From NCBI RefSeq assembly GCF_030064895.1, contig NZ_JASJEB010000003.1, forward strand, positions 1 to 64,000: a stretch of DNA of 64,000 nt. The letters run 5' to 3'. The translations under genes were made by a program, and so were the position numbers. Source of the DNA: Crocosphaera sp. (GTDB lineage: Bacteria; Cyanobacteriota; Cyanobacteriia; Cyanobacteriales; Microcystaceae). Below the pieces are notes generated by a model that saw nothing but the letters and a program-made list of their open reading frames with translations, was not told the DNA's origin and made no database searches. This document shows, one piece after another, positions 15,470 through 24,297 of this stretch. Within the stretch, counting starts at the first letter, position 1. Each line of letters begins with the position of its first letter.

Positions 15470-17158
15470 TTACAAACTGAGGGTCTCAATTTTAGAATTT
15501 GTCGAGTGTTCTTGTTGAATCACCTCGGCATTTTTTGCTTTTTCAGCAGATAGTTGTTTCATCACTTCTTCTACAATCAATTGATGCTCAGCTTCACTAA
15601 TCTCAAGCTCTAAACGGATCTGGATGAGAACATCTGAATCTTTCTTGATAGCAAAAGAATCCTCGCTAATTGACTCTTTGACCACTCCTTTATAAGCTTT
15701 TAGGCGTTTTTGTTTATCAAATCCAGGCAAAATTTTAGCTAAAACATAAACTTCATCTGCATCGAGATCATTGAGGGATCTTCCGTCTAAAAATTCAGGA
15801 ATATTTACGTTCAGTTTACTGAGTTGTTTGCGAAGACGAACAGCTGAGTTTTCCCTCTGATAAATATAGGGATTTCTTGGCCAAGTTTTATATAACCAGA
15901 TACCACTAGACAGGGCAATTATTATGGGGAAAAGATATTGTATTTGAACAGGTAACATACGAACAAAATTACGACCTGCGAAAATGAAGAAGAAATTGAA
16001 AATAACGAAAGTTACTAGGGTAAACATACGATGACGAACAACTTCGTCGTTAACCAATTTGTTGTTACGAAATAGATAAGCTTTATAACGTTTTTCCAGT
16101 TTCTTACCTAACCAATAACTAATTAAACCAAAGGAGCCAATTGTCAAAGGAGCAGCAACTAATTTAGGGATTGCAATGGGATGGTTAAAGAGATAAAAAC
16201 CTGGATTGAGTAAATTGCTTAACTGGTTTTCTTCATGGGCCCAAACACCAGACATATAATATTCCCAGTTACCTGCATAAAGGTAATAATAAACAAAGTA
16301 ACCGATCACAAAACCAAAATAAGCATAATAGAGCCATTGTTGTTCGGGTTTGGTAATATTTGCCCAGTAGCCTTTCTCTGCATCAATATCCATGCAAGTC
16401 GCTTTACAACCAACACAGTTGCTAGATTCTTGTCCTTGAGAATCTATTGTGCGACACATGGATTGTGTTATTTTTTGACCTTCTCCTTCATGAGCAGCAC
16501 TATTGAATAATCCTCTCGGTTCTCCGTAAATTTTTTGGACAGGAGCCATAGGACAAAAATATTGACACCAAGATTTACCTTCATACAGATAACCTACTAA
16601 AATTGATGCTAAAATAGTGCCAATCAAGAATAAACCTAAAATAGTCCGTTCTGAATTGATAAACAAGATTCTCGCATTAATTCCCAAGTAAAAAAGTCCT
16701 AATTGCAAATATAAATGATTACGACCTAACCAAGAATTCTTATGAACTTTTATCCGTTCATAACGAGTTTTTCCTGTTTTAGAATCAACTCGTTTATATC
16801 TTTGCAAACCTAAGGCACGGGGAATTTGAGACATAAAAGATAAAGGACAAATACGCCGCCATACCTCATGACCTCCAATCATTAAAATGAAGATGGCTGC
16901 TGGCACAATCATACCCCAAAATAAAGCTGCTCCCATACCAAAAGGTTCTTCATTTAAGCAGGTTCCTTGTACTTTAACACATTCAAACTGTGTGATTTTA
17001 TTAATGTTAAAGGGACTCCAGTTTGTTTCTGGTTGAGTCAACCAGAGAGAGATTGGATCGTAGAATAAAGATGCAATGAGGAATAACCAACTCACGGTTA
17101 AAATCCACCTGACTAGGTGCATTGATTTTTCAGAAAGTTTAGCAAACATGGTTTTCAA
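15470..17158 (-). CDS. 4Fe-4S polytopic membrane protein (NapH/NosR-like)
   Basis: 562 residues with about eight to nine membrane segments and cysteine motifs typical of NapH/RdxA-like membrane ferredoxins: RRICPLSF (about 105), WCQYFCP (about 197; CxxxCP) and SNCVGCKATC (about 242; CxxCxxxC). It probably passes electrons between quinol and a redox partner at the membrane. The hydrophilic C-terminal tail (about 440-562) is an extra domain for which I recognise no family; its segment SDVLIQIRLELEISEAE could be regulatory. No molybdoenzyme or nos genes are next to it, so the partner is unknown. Confidence 0.65.
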   Translation of the reverse strand: MKTMFAKLSEKSMHLVRWILTVSWLFLIASLFYDPISLWLTQPETNWSPFNINKITQFECVKVQGTCLNEEPFGMGAALFWGMIVPAAIFILMIGGHEVWRRICPLSFMSQIPRALGLQRYKRVDSKTGKTRYERIKVHKNSWLGRNHLYLQLGLFYLGINARILFINSERTILGLFLIGTILASILVGYLYEGKSWCQYFCPMAPVQKIYGEPRGLFNSAAHEGEGQKITQSMCRTIDSQGQESSNCVGCKATCMDIDAEKGYWANITKPEQQWLYYAYFGFVIGYFVYYYLYAGNWEYYMSGVWAHEENQLSNLLNPGFYLFNHPIAIPKLVAAPLTIGSFGLISYWLGKKLEKRYKAYLFRNNKLVNDEVVRHRMFTLVTFVIFNFFFIFAGRNFVRMLPVQIQYLFPIIIALSSGIWLYKTWPRNPYIYQRENSAVRLRKQLSKLNVNIPEFLDGRSLNDLDADEVYVLAKILPGFDKQKRLKAYKGVVKESISEDSFAIKKDSDVLIQIRLELEISEAEHQLIVEEVMKQLSAEKAKNAEVIQQEHSTNSKIETLSL

Positions 17159-17294
17159 ATACTATAAACAGGTTACAACAAAAGTCAATTCAATTTGGGT
17201 ACTAAGATTAAAATTAAAATACTCCCCACAGTTTCTGCACTTCTCACATTGACTGAATTGACAACAGCCAAGTTAGTTAGAAACATTTAAAGCG

Positions 17295-17588
17295 AACTAT
17301 TAGGTAAGGGAAAAATAAATGGGTTATAGGGAACAGTTAATGTAGAAGGTATAAACCTTTTTTTTATATACTCACATCTTGCGCCCTCTGTCAAACTAGC
17401 TAGTTTAGGGAGGGAACAGGGAACGGGGAACAGAGTTTATTTTGACGGTAACTGCTTAATAATTGATTTTTTTTCTTTGGTTATTGAGTTTACCTGTACT
17501 GCTGCAAGATATAATTATAGCTTTATAAAGCTAACTATTAGGTAAGGGAAAAATAAATGTGTAATAGGGAACAGTTAATATAGAAGGT
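17295..17588 (+). repeat. Pair of 56-bp direct repeats in a 600-bp gene-free gap
   Basis: Copies at 17295-17350 and 17533-17588 differ at three positions and share the core AACTATTAGGTAAGGG and AGGGAACAGTTAAT. Between them lies a heptamer-type run (GGGAACAGGGAACGGGGAAC, 17408-17427). The whole interval 17159-17755 holds no convincing gene. It is downstream of the DHH gene on the minus strand and upstream of the Fe-S membrane protein, so the repeats may lie in that gene's promoter region. Confidence 0.65.
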
Positions 17589-17755
17589 GTCAAACTTTCC
17601 TTTGTATACCTTTATACAATGTATACTACTTGATCTCTTGTGGAAACACAACCTAACTTTAGGATCTTAAGATCAGAAGATAAGATAGTTCTTGAATAAA
17701 CTACGAACTGTTTCTATTCTAATATTGTCTGCTATGCTGTTCAATTTGGGGTAGT

Positions 17756-18997
17756 CTAGGCATGAACTACCTTATTTTTAGGATTAACTAACTTTAAGAG
17801 TTTGTGCTTGATTTGTTTATCCGCTAATTCCCATTTCAATTTAGTGTAGTTGCTATCATCGTTACTACCTCCAAAAAATCCCATGGGAATCTCAAAACCA
17901 CCAGCCATTTCTCGTCCACCTCCATAGTAACGGCCTTGAGGATTTTTCCCTAACGCTTCTTTAATAAATTCATCAGGGTCAAGGGTTAATTTATTGGTGC
18001 GTAAAGAACCGATCACAACTTCAAGTTCGTGGGTCTCATCATGAATAATGCCATAAACAACCGCCGTGTGTATATTGTCTTCTGTTACTAAAAAATCTGC
18101 TGCTTGGGGAATAGCATCTCGATCTTCGTAACGTAAATAACCCACACCAGCAATGGAAAAACTGTTTTTAATTAGGCGATTTTTCAGCGATCGCTCGATA
18201 ACATCCATGACATGATGCGATCGCGCCGACTGTAAAACAGCGTTAAGTAACTGGGGATCATAAACACGGGATAAATAAGCGGCCGCTAGTAAATCTTCTT
18301 CTTGGGCCTGTCGTAACCCATTGGTATCAGATCGAAGACCGTGCATTAAGGCTGTAGCGCATTTAACATGAGTAACATTACTGCTGTTGAGATCCAGTAA
18401 CCCTGCTTGTATATACTGAGTGAGAATAGTTGCCGTTGCGCGAATTTTCGGCCTGAGATCCACAAATTCCGCTTGGATACCTCCTTGTTCACTATGATGA
18501 TCAACGACAATCAAAACAGGAATTCTTGCCTGCTTAACATAAGGCATCAGTTGACTGGTATTACCCTGAGAGTCCACTAAAACACACCCTTGATAAATAG
18601 AAAGATCCCGATCTTTGAGAGTGTTTGTACTCCATTTCGTTGCTGGTAAACCAGTTAGTTTAACCAGGGCAATGTTTTCCTGATGGGAAAGAGTCCCTGC
18701 ATAGACAATATCACATTCTATATCGTAGGGTTGAGCAATTAATTGATAAGCCCAAGCACTGGAAAGAGCATCAGGATCAGGAAAATCTTGAATGACGACA
18801 ATATGACGCTCACCACGATGATTTTCTAGGGTTTGCTCTAGTTTCTGCGCTAACTTTCCTGTTGACAGATATTGACTCCCTTTTTCTCTTTCTAATGCTA
18901 TATCTGCCCCTATGTTACCGTCAATTTGACCAAAAGCCGATGGTAAGCAATTTTGTTCATTGTTATTATTTGTAGGGGGAAGTAGGTATGATTTCAT
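17756..18997 (-). CDS. DHH-family phosphoesterase (NrnA-like)
   Basis: 413 residues. N-terminal DHH domain with QDFPDPDALSSAWAYQ (about 78; metal-binding DxD), VDSQGN and the signature VDHHSEQGG (about 172); C-terminal DHHA1 domain ending in GRYYGGGREMAGGFEIP (about 362; GGG motif, substrate binding). Bacterial relatives cleave nanoRNAs or pApA/PAP, or act on cyclic dinucleotides. The first about 35 residues form a low-complexity extension. It is divergently transcribed from the ABC-2 permease across a 380-bp spacer. Exact substrate cannot be told from sequence. Confidence 0.85.
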   Translation of the reverse strand: MKSYLLPPTNNNNEQNCLPSAFGQIDGNIGADIALEREKGSQYLSTGKLAQKLEQTLENHRGERHIVVIQDFPDPDALSSAWAYQLIAQPYDIECDIVYAGTLSHQENIALVKLTGLPATKWSTNTLKDRDLSIYQGCVLVDSQGNTSQLMPYVKQARIPVLIVVDHHSEQGGIQAEFVDLRPKIRATATILTQYIQAGLLDLNSSNVTHVKCATALMHGLRSDTNGLRQAQEEDLLAAAYLSRVYDPQLLNAVLQSARSHHVMDVIERSLKNRLIKNSFSIAGVGYLRYEDRDAIPQAADFLVTEDNIHTAVVYGIIHDETHELEVVIGSLRTNKLTLDPDEFIKEALGKNPQGRYYGGGREMAGGFEIPMGFFGGSNDDSNYTKLKWELADKQIKHKLLKLVNPKNKVVHA

Positions 18998-19380
18998 TTG
19001 TTAAGGTGTGTTTAAGGGATAATCTAAAAGGATTCATAAAGATAACTTCCGGGTTAAGTTTACTACTTTTTGACTATTCTTAGAAATTTGCTATCTTTGT
19101 TCAATACAAAGGTGAGCAGCCATAGTAAACTGTATATTTGACTACTTTATTATTTGATTTACTTGTCATTATTGTATCCGATTTGTGCTTCTAATTCAAG
19201 GAAATTAATAAAATATTCTCTTACCAAGAAATTAGCAAAAATTATGAAGACTTTAACGATATTTAATATCTAATTGAGATTCCACAATCAAGGTGTACCT
19301 GATTAGTCCGACAAACGCTATAGATTTTTGAGGTGTCTTGCTGCTAAATTAAATAAGAATAATTCAGTTGTTGTATATTG
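18998..19380. other. Divergent intergenic region
   Basis: AT-rich spacer between the DHH phosphoesterase (minus) and the ABC-2 permease (plus). It must contain both promoters, but I see no strong consensus element, hairpin or ORF in it. Confidence 0.4.
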
Positions 19381-20169
19381 ATGCGTTGGTTAATTAACAA
19401 AGTTGCCTCTTTTCTTTCTGTGTATTATGCTCATATGTTAGAGTATCGAGCAGAAATATTTTTTTGGATTTTGTCTGGTTCCCTGCCAATTATTTTAATG
19501 GGGGTGTGGATAAAAGCTTCTCAAGGAGGAGATTTTGCTTTAAGTTCTGTAGAATTTGCTCGTTATTTTTTCTGTGTTTTTCAAGTTCGTCAATTTAGTA
19601 ATGTTTGGGTAATTTGGGAGTTTGAAAAAGAAGTTATTGAAGGTCAATTATCTTTTAAATTATTATATCCTGTCGATCCTGCTTGGTATCATGTAGCTAG
19701 ACATATTGCTGAAAAAATGACCCGCTTTCCTATTGCTATTTTAATTACTTTATTGTTCTTTTGGTTGTACCCTGAAGCTATTTTTATTCCTAAGTTGCTC
19801 AATATTATCTTAGGATTAATAGCCATTGTTTTAGCTTTTACATTAAGATTCATTATTCAATATACTTTGGCTATGTTTTGTTTTTGGATAGAAAGAGCTA
19901 GTTCTATTCAACAATTTTGGTTCTTATTTGATATATTTTTATCAGGAATAACTGCACCTTTAGATGTTTTTCCTTCCGGCATTAAAGAGATTATTTTACT
20001 AACTCCTTTTCCTTACACCGTGTATTTCCCTGCATCTTTATTTATTAATCGTCCTGTCAATGTTACTTTGAGTTTCATTATTATGTTAACCTGGATTATT
20101 ATCTTTTTTATACTCAATCGTTGGTTATGGAGAAAAGGATTAAAACAATATTCAGGAATGGGAGCTTAA
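19381..20169 (+). CDS. ABC-2 type transporter permease
   Basis: 262 residues with six hydrophobic segments, of the ABC-2 family (COG3694/COG4587 type). MLEYRAEIFFWILSGSLPII near the N-terminus and LDVFPSGIKEIILLTPFPYTV (partly quoted) near residue 200 are characteristic of this two-permease exporter group. Start chosen at ATG 19381; a TTG one codon upstream is also in frame. The cognate ATPase and second permease are not adjacent. The exported substrate is unknown. Confidence 0.8.
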   Translation: MRWLINKVASFLSVYYAHMLEYRAEIFFWILSGSLPIILMGVWIKASQGGDFALSSVEFARYFFCVFQVRQFSNVWVIWEFEKEVIEGQLSFKLLYPVDPAWYHVARHIAEKMTRFPIAILITLLFFWLYPEAIFIPKLLNIILGLIAIVLAFTLRFIIQYTLAMFCFWIERASSIQQFWFLFDIFLSGITAPLDVFPSGIKEIILLTPFPYTVYFPASLFINRPVNVTLSFIIMLTWIIIFFILNRWLWRKGLKQYSGMGA

Positions 20170-20224
20170 ATTGAATCATAAATTTCTCTAATATTATGTT
20201 AATTAAGTAAGTGATGTGGAAAAA

Positions 20225-22306
20225 ATGAAAAAAATTATTTCTATTTTTTTAATGACAATTTTAGGAACATTATTGATATTTACTGTTCCTACTTTAAGTA
20301 AAAATTCTCCAGAAATTCTCTGGGATACTTGGGGAGTGCCTCATATTTATGCTGAAAATAATACGAGTTTATTTAAAGCATTTGGTTGGTCACAAACAAA
20401 AAGTCATGGTAATTTACTCTTAAAATTATATGCACAAGCAAGAGGAAAAGCAGCAGAATATTGGGGAATTAATTATTTAGAATCAGATCAATATGTGAGA
20501 ACAATGGGCATTCCCAAAAGAGCTAAAATATGGTATGAAGAACAAACACCAGAAATGCAGCAATATTTAGATAGTTTTGCCCAGGGAATTAATGATTATG
20601 TTAAACAACATCCTGATGAAATAGCAGAAGAATTAAAAATAGTTTTACCCATCACAGGAACCGATATTTTAGCCCATTTTCAACGGGTTATTTATTTTCA
20701 TTTTTTAACCAACCCCAGGAATATTAAAGCATTACAAAATCTTCCTTCTAAAGCAGGATCAAATGCTTGGGCGATCGCAGGAGAAAAAACAGTAAATAAT
20801 AATTCAATTTTATTAGCTAATCCTCACTTACCTTGGTCAGATTTTTATCTCTGGTACGAAGCACAATTAACCGCCCCTGGAACCAATTTATATGGTGCAA
20901 CTCTAGTAGGAATGCCAGTTTTAGCCATTGCCTTTAATGATCATTTAGGCTGGACTTTAACGGTTAATCCTATCGATGGATCAGACATTTATCAGCTAAA
21001 ATTACAAGAAGATAATTATCTCTTTGATGAACAATTAAAACCCTTAGAGCAAGAAATAGAAAACATCAAAATTCGCCAAAGCAATGGAAGTTTTACAGAG
21101 TTACAAATAGGGATAAAAAAATCAATTCATGGTGTAATAATTGAACAACAAAAAGACATTGGTTATGCTTTGAGATTAGCAGGTTTAGAGCATCCCCAAA
21201 GTTTAGAACAATTGTGGAAGATGGGACAAGCCAAAAACTTCCAGGAATTTGAAACAAGTTTACAACAATTACAATTGCCATTATTTAACATAATTTATGC
21301 CGACAAACAAGATAATATTATGTATCTTTTTAACGGATTAATTCCCCTCCGTTCACAAGGAAATTGGCAAGATTGGCAAGGTATTATAGCAGGAGATAGA
21401 GCAGAAACACTCTGGAAAGATTATCATAAATACGAAGAATTACCCCGTCTAATTAATCCTGAAACTGGCTGGTTACAAAACACAAACGATCCCCCTTGGA
21501 CTAGCACAAATCCTCCTGATTTAAAAGCAGAAGACTTTCCCCCTTATTTTGGTCCCCAAGACTTAGGAAAAGTAACAGATATTTTGCGATCGCAGCGTTC
21601 CATTCAGTTATTAAACGAGTCAGATAAACTCAGTTTAGAAGACGTAATTAATAAAAAATTATCATCTAAACTATTAATTACAGATCGCATTTTAGATATC
21701 CTTATTTCTACTGCCAAAGCATTAGCAAACCCCATCGGAATAGAAGCAGCACAAGTCCTAGAAAAATGGGATCGTCAAACTAATCCCGACAGTAGAGGTG
21801 CCGTATTATTTATGTTATGGGCCACTACCCTAGAATCAAAAAAACTGTTTTCCAAACCCTGGAACCCCCAAACCCCTCTAGAAACACCCACAGGATTAGC
21901 CGATATTAACACAGCAGTCGCTGTGTTAGAAGGGATAGCAGCACAAGTTAAACTCTTATATGGTTCTTTGGACATTGCCTGGGGAGACGTGGTAAGAATG
22001 CGTTTTGGTGAGCAAGACGTACCTGCTAGGGGTGCGCCAGGAAAATTAGGTACTTTTCAAGTATTAGGAATACAAGCGACCCCAGATAAGAAATTTCAAG
22101 TCGTCTCTGGAGATAGTTTTATGATGGCCGTAGAATTCTCTGACCCCATTCAAGCTCAAGGATTAATGGTTTATGGTAACGCAACTCAACCTAACTCACC
22201 CCATCCAGGCGATCAATTATCCTTGTATGGACAAGGGAAAATGCGCCCTATTTGGCGCGATCGCAGTATAGTTGAGCAGCATCTAGAATCAAAAGAAAGA
22301 CTCTGA
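20225..22306 (+). CDS. Penicillin acylase family protein (Ntn hydrolase)
   Basis: About 693 residues from ATG 20225 (an in-frame GTG at 20216 is possible). Signal peptide at residues 1-26 (KKIISIFLMTILGTLLIF). The alpha region contains WDTWGVPHIYAENNTSLFKAFGW (partly quoted), the usual start of this family, and the nucleophile serine after autocleavage lies in KAGSNAWAIAG (about 177-187). Such enzymes mature into alpha/beta subunits in the periplasm and hydrolyse amides such as acyl-homoserine lactones or beta-lactam side chains. It lies 55 bp after the ABC-2 permease. Substrate unknown; quorum-signal turnover is only a possibility. Confidence 0.85.
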   Translation: MKKIISIFLMTILGTLLIFTVPTLSKNSPEILWDTWGVPHIYAENNTSLFKAFGWSQTKSHGNLLLKLYAQARGKAAEYWGINYLESDQYVRTMGIPKRAKIWYEEQTPEMQQYLDSFAQGINDYVKQHPDEIAEELKIVLPITGTDILAHFQRVIYFHFLTNPRNIKALQNLPSKAGSNAWAIAGEKTVNNNSILLANPHLPWSDFYLWYEAQLTAPGTNLYGATLVGMPVLAIAFNDHLGWTLTVNPIDGSDIYQLKLQEDNYLFDEQLKPLEQEIENIKIRQSNGSFTELQIGIKKSIHGVIIEQQKDIGYALRLAGLEHPQSLEQLWKMGQAKNFQEFETSLQQLQLPLFNIIYADKQDNIMYLFNGLIPLRSQGNWQDWQGIIAGDRAETLWKDYHKYEELPRLINPETGWLQNTNDPPWTSTNPPDLKAEDFPPYFGPQDLGKVTDILRSQRSIQLLNESDKLSLEDVINKKLSSKLLITDRILDILISTAKALANPIGIEAAQVLEKWDRQTNPDSRGAVLFMLWATTLESKKLFSKPWNPQTPLETPTGLADINTAVAVLEGIAAQVKLLYGSLDIAWGDVVRMRFGEQDVPARGAPGKLGTFQVLGIQATPDKKFQVVSGDSFMMAVEFSDPIQAQGLMVYGNATQPNSPHPGDQLSLYGQGKMRPIWRDRSIVEQHLESKERL

Positions 22307-22412
22307 CTGTTTAATGATAACTGTTCACTGTTCACTGTTAAAACAATGGCGATATTTTTGTTAAGATATAAATAATCAGTAAAATTATCCCTATTTTTCG
22401 TCTTCAAGTTCT

Positions 22413-22979
22413 ATGGCGAGTTCAATTACAGTTGAAAAAGAAAAATTAGAAAATCCCCCTTTAGATATTCATTTTTTGGGCGATCGCGCACTCCGTCAAC
22501 CTGCCAAGCGTATCGCCAAAGTGGATGACTCCATTCGCAAACTGGCCACAGAAATGCTCCAAACTATGTATAGTTCTCAAGGTATTGGTTTAGCTGCGCC
22601 ACAAGTTGGCATTCATAAGCAATTAATTGTCGTTGACTGTGAACCGGATAATCCAGCCAACTCCCCTTTAATTTTAATCAATCCCAAAATAACCAGTTCC
22701 TCCAAAGAACTATGCGTGGTAGAAGAGGGATGTCTCAGTATTCCTGGGGTTTATCTAGACGTAACCAGACCTAAAACCATTGAAGTGTCTTTTAAAGATG
22801 AACAAGGGAAACCACGAAAAATTAAAGCCACTGAGTTACTATCAAGAGTTATTCAACACGAAATGGACCATCTCAATGGGGTGATGTTTGTTGATAGGGT
22901 AGACAATGACTTAGCTTTAACAGAAAAATTACAAGAAAAAGGATTTTCCAGAGGGGCCGTTAAACCTGTAAAATCTTAA
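22413..22979 (+). CDS. def: Peptide deformylase
   Basis: 188 residues with all three deformylase motifs: GIGLAAPQVG (about 54-63), EGCLSIPG (metal-binding Cys, about 109) and QHEMDHLNG (two metal-binding His, about 150). It removes the N-formyl group from nascent proteins in the cytosol using Fe(II) or Zn. The gene is followed by a run of small genes on the same strand. Confidence 0.95.
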   Translation: MASSITVEKEKLENPPLDIHFLGDRALRQPAKRIAKVDDSIRKLATEMLQTMYSSQGIGLAAPQVGIHKQLIVVDCEPDNPANSPLILINPKITSSSKELCVVEEGCLSIPGVYLDVTRPKTIEVSFKDEQGKPRKIKATELLSRVIQHEMDHLNGVMFVDRVDNDLALTEKLQEKGFSRGAVKPVKS

Positions 22980-23023
22980 GCAATTGATCTATTAATATTT
23001 GACAAAACTTAGGAGTAAAAATT

Positions 23024-23221
23024 GTGACCCCAAAAAGTGGTGTATTTTTGTTAGGATCTTGCATTGCAGCCATTGCTGGTGTAGGTTCTGTATTTGAACT
23101 ATCATCAGGAACTCCCGATTTAGGAACCTTAAACACCAGTGTCATTTTAGCCTTAAGTATTCCTTTGACCGTCCTATTCTTTGTAGTAGCTGTTAAAGAT
23201 ACTCGAGCTAATATGAAATGA
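23024..23221 (+). CDS. Small two-helix membrane protein (65 aa)
   Basis: Starts at GTG 23024 with AGGAG nine bases upstream. Two hydrophobic segments: about residues 5-25 (GVFLLGSCIAAIAGVGSVFEL) partly quoted, and about 40-58 (VILALSIPLTVLFFVVAV). The pattern is that of small cyanobacterial thylakoid or plasma-membrane proteins, but I do not recognise a family. It precedes another small membrane protein and a HEAT protein, likely as one transcript. Confidence 0.6.
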   Translation: MTPKSGVFLLGSCIAAIAGVGSVFELSSGTPDLGTLNTSVILALSIPLTVLFFVVAVKDTRANMK

Positions 23222-23272
23222 ACTGAACAATTATCAGGAAGCTATTGGTATGCAAGGTGAGAGGTGATTGGT

Positions 23273-23488
23273 ATGCAAGTGTGGATTAGTGCGGTTTTCG
23301 TCTTATTTGTCTTAGTGCAGTTTTATCAATGGGTGAAAGGCTTTATTTTACCCTTACCTATCTACGTTTTAGCAGGGGCTTTTTTAGCTATTGCCTCTAA
23401 CTATGATAAAGGAATGGCTATGATCATTTCTTCTTCTAGCAAACAAACTTTAACCCCTTCGGAGAATCAAACCGAAGAAAATGGATAA
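23273..23488 (+). CDS. Small membrane protein (71 aa)
   Basis: Start chosen at ATG 23273 (MQVWISAVF), preceded by GAGAGG; an in-frame GTG lies at 23264. Two hydrophobic segments (about 3-20 and 27-45) are followed by a Ser/Thr/Glu-rich tail. Family not recognised. A 13-bp direct repeat ATTGGTATGCAAG (23244-23256 and 23267-23279) duplicates the start region and creates an upstream mini-frame, ATG 23250 to TGA 23267, of five codons. The duplication could influence initiation. Confidence 0.55.
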   Translation: MQVWISAVFVLFVLVQFYQWVKGFILPLPIYVLAGAFLAIASNYDKGMAMIISSSSKQTLTPSENQTEENG

Positions 23489-23511
23489 AAATTAATCTTA
23501 AAATTATTGTT

Positions 23512-24171
23512 ATGAGTCTTACCCCTGCTGATGTGCAACCCCTTTTAGTATCGGAAAACCTTGGCGATCGCCTCAAAGGTGTTAACCTCTTACGTGAAAT
23601 CGATCCTGCCATCGCCTTTAAACTGATTCAACCCTTGATAACAGATACTAATGAACGAGTTCGTTATGCTGCCGTCAGTCAACTCGATCCTTTAGGGAAA
23701 CAAGATCCAGAGACTGCCCTAAGTTTACTCCGCGATCGCATACAAAATGACACGGAACTAGATGTTAAAGCAGCGGCCGCCGATGTCATTGGTGGACTAC
23801 AATTAACTGAAGCTTATGATGATTTACAACAACTTTATCATCAAACGTCTGATTGGTTATTACAGTTAAGTATTATCGCCACTTTAGGAGAATTAGGAGA
23901 ACCCAAAGCTATTGAATTATTAGAAGTTGCCCTACAATCTGATAATGAATTATTGAGAGTTTCTGCGGTGAGTGCTTTAGGAGAATTAGGTAGTAGTGAG
24001 GCCATTCCTTTATTGGTTCAATTAGTCAAAGATGAAGACTGGCAAGTTCGTTATCGATTGGTTCAAGCGTTAGTTAGATTAGGAGGAGAAGAAGCTCAAC
24101 AAACCATTAAAATTTTGGCAGAAGATCCTATAGAACAAGTAGCAAAAGAAGCAAAGGAAAATCTAGCTTAA
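23512..24171 (+). CDS. nblB: HEAT-repeat protein, NblB-like
   Basis: 219 residues made of about five to six HEAT/PBS-lyase repeats (for example NERVRYAAVSQLDPLG, DVKAAAADVIGGL, NELLRVSAVSALGELG, DWQVRYRLVQALVRLG). This length and repeat type match the cyanobacterial NblB family, related to phycobilin lyases and needed for phycobilisome breakdown during starvation in Synechococcus. Other HEAT proteins of unrelated function look similar, so the symbol is tentative. Soluble, no signal peptide. Follows two small membrane-protein genes on the same strand. Confidence 0.6.
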   Translation: MSLTPADVQPLLVSENLGDRLKGVNLLREIDPAIAFKLIQPLITDTNERVRYAAVSQLDPLGKQDPETALSLLRDRIQNDTELDVKAAAADVIGGLQLTEAYDDLQQLYHQTSDWLLQLSIIATLGELGEPKAIELLEVALQSDNELLRVSAVSALGELGSSEAIPLLVQLVKDEDWQVRYRLVQALVRLGGEEAQQTIKILAEDPIEQVAKEAKENLA

Positions 24172-24297
24172 GGTAATAAGAGAGGCTTAAAAAATAATAG
24201 TAATTAGTACTAATTGAATTTGAGAAAGTTATGGTGTGATATTTAATAATTGGTTGACGTTTTTTATGGGAAAGTTGTTCGTTAATTGATTGATATT

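Noticed and set aside
16235-16510. 91-codon frame antisense to the Fe-S membrane protein
   Set aside because: Lies wholly inside a convincing gene and is a composition shadow.
17159-17755. Possible CRISPR array because of repeated blocks
   Set aside because: Only two copies of a 56-bp direct repeat separated by non-uniform sequence; not the regular repeat-spacer pattern.
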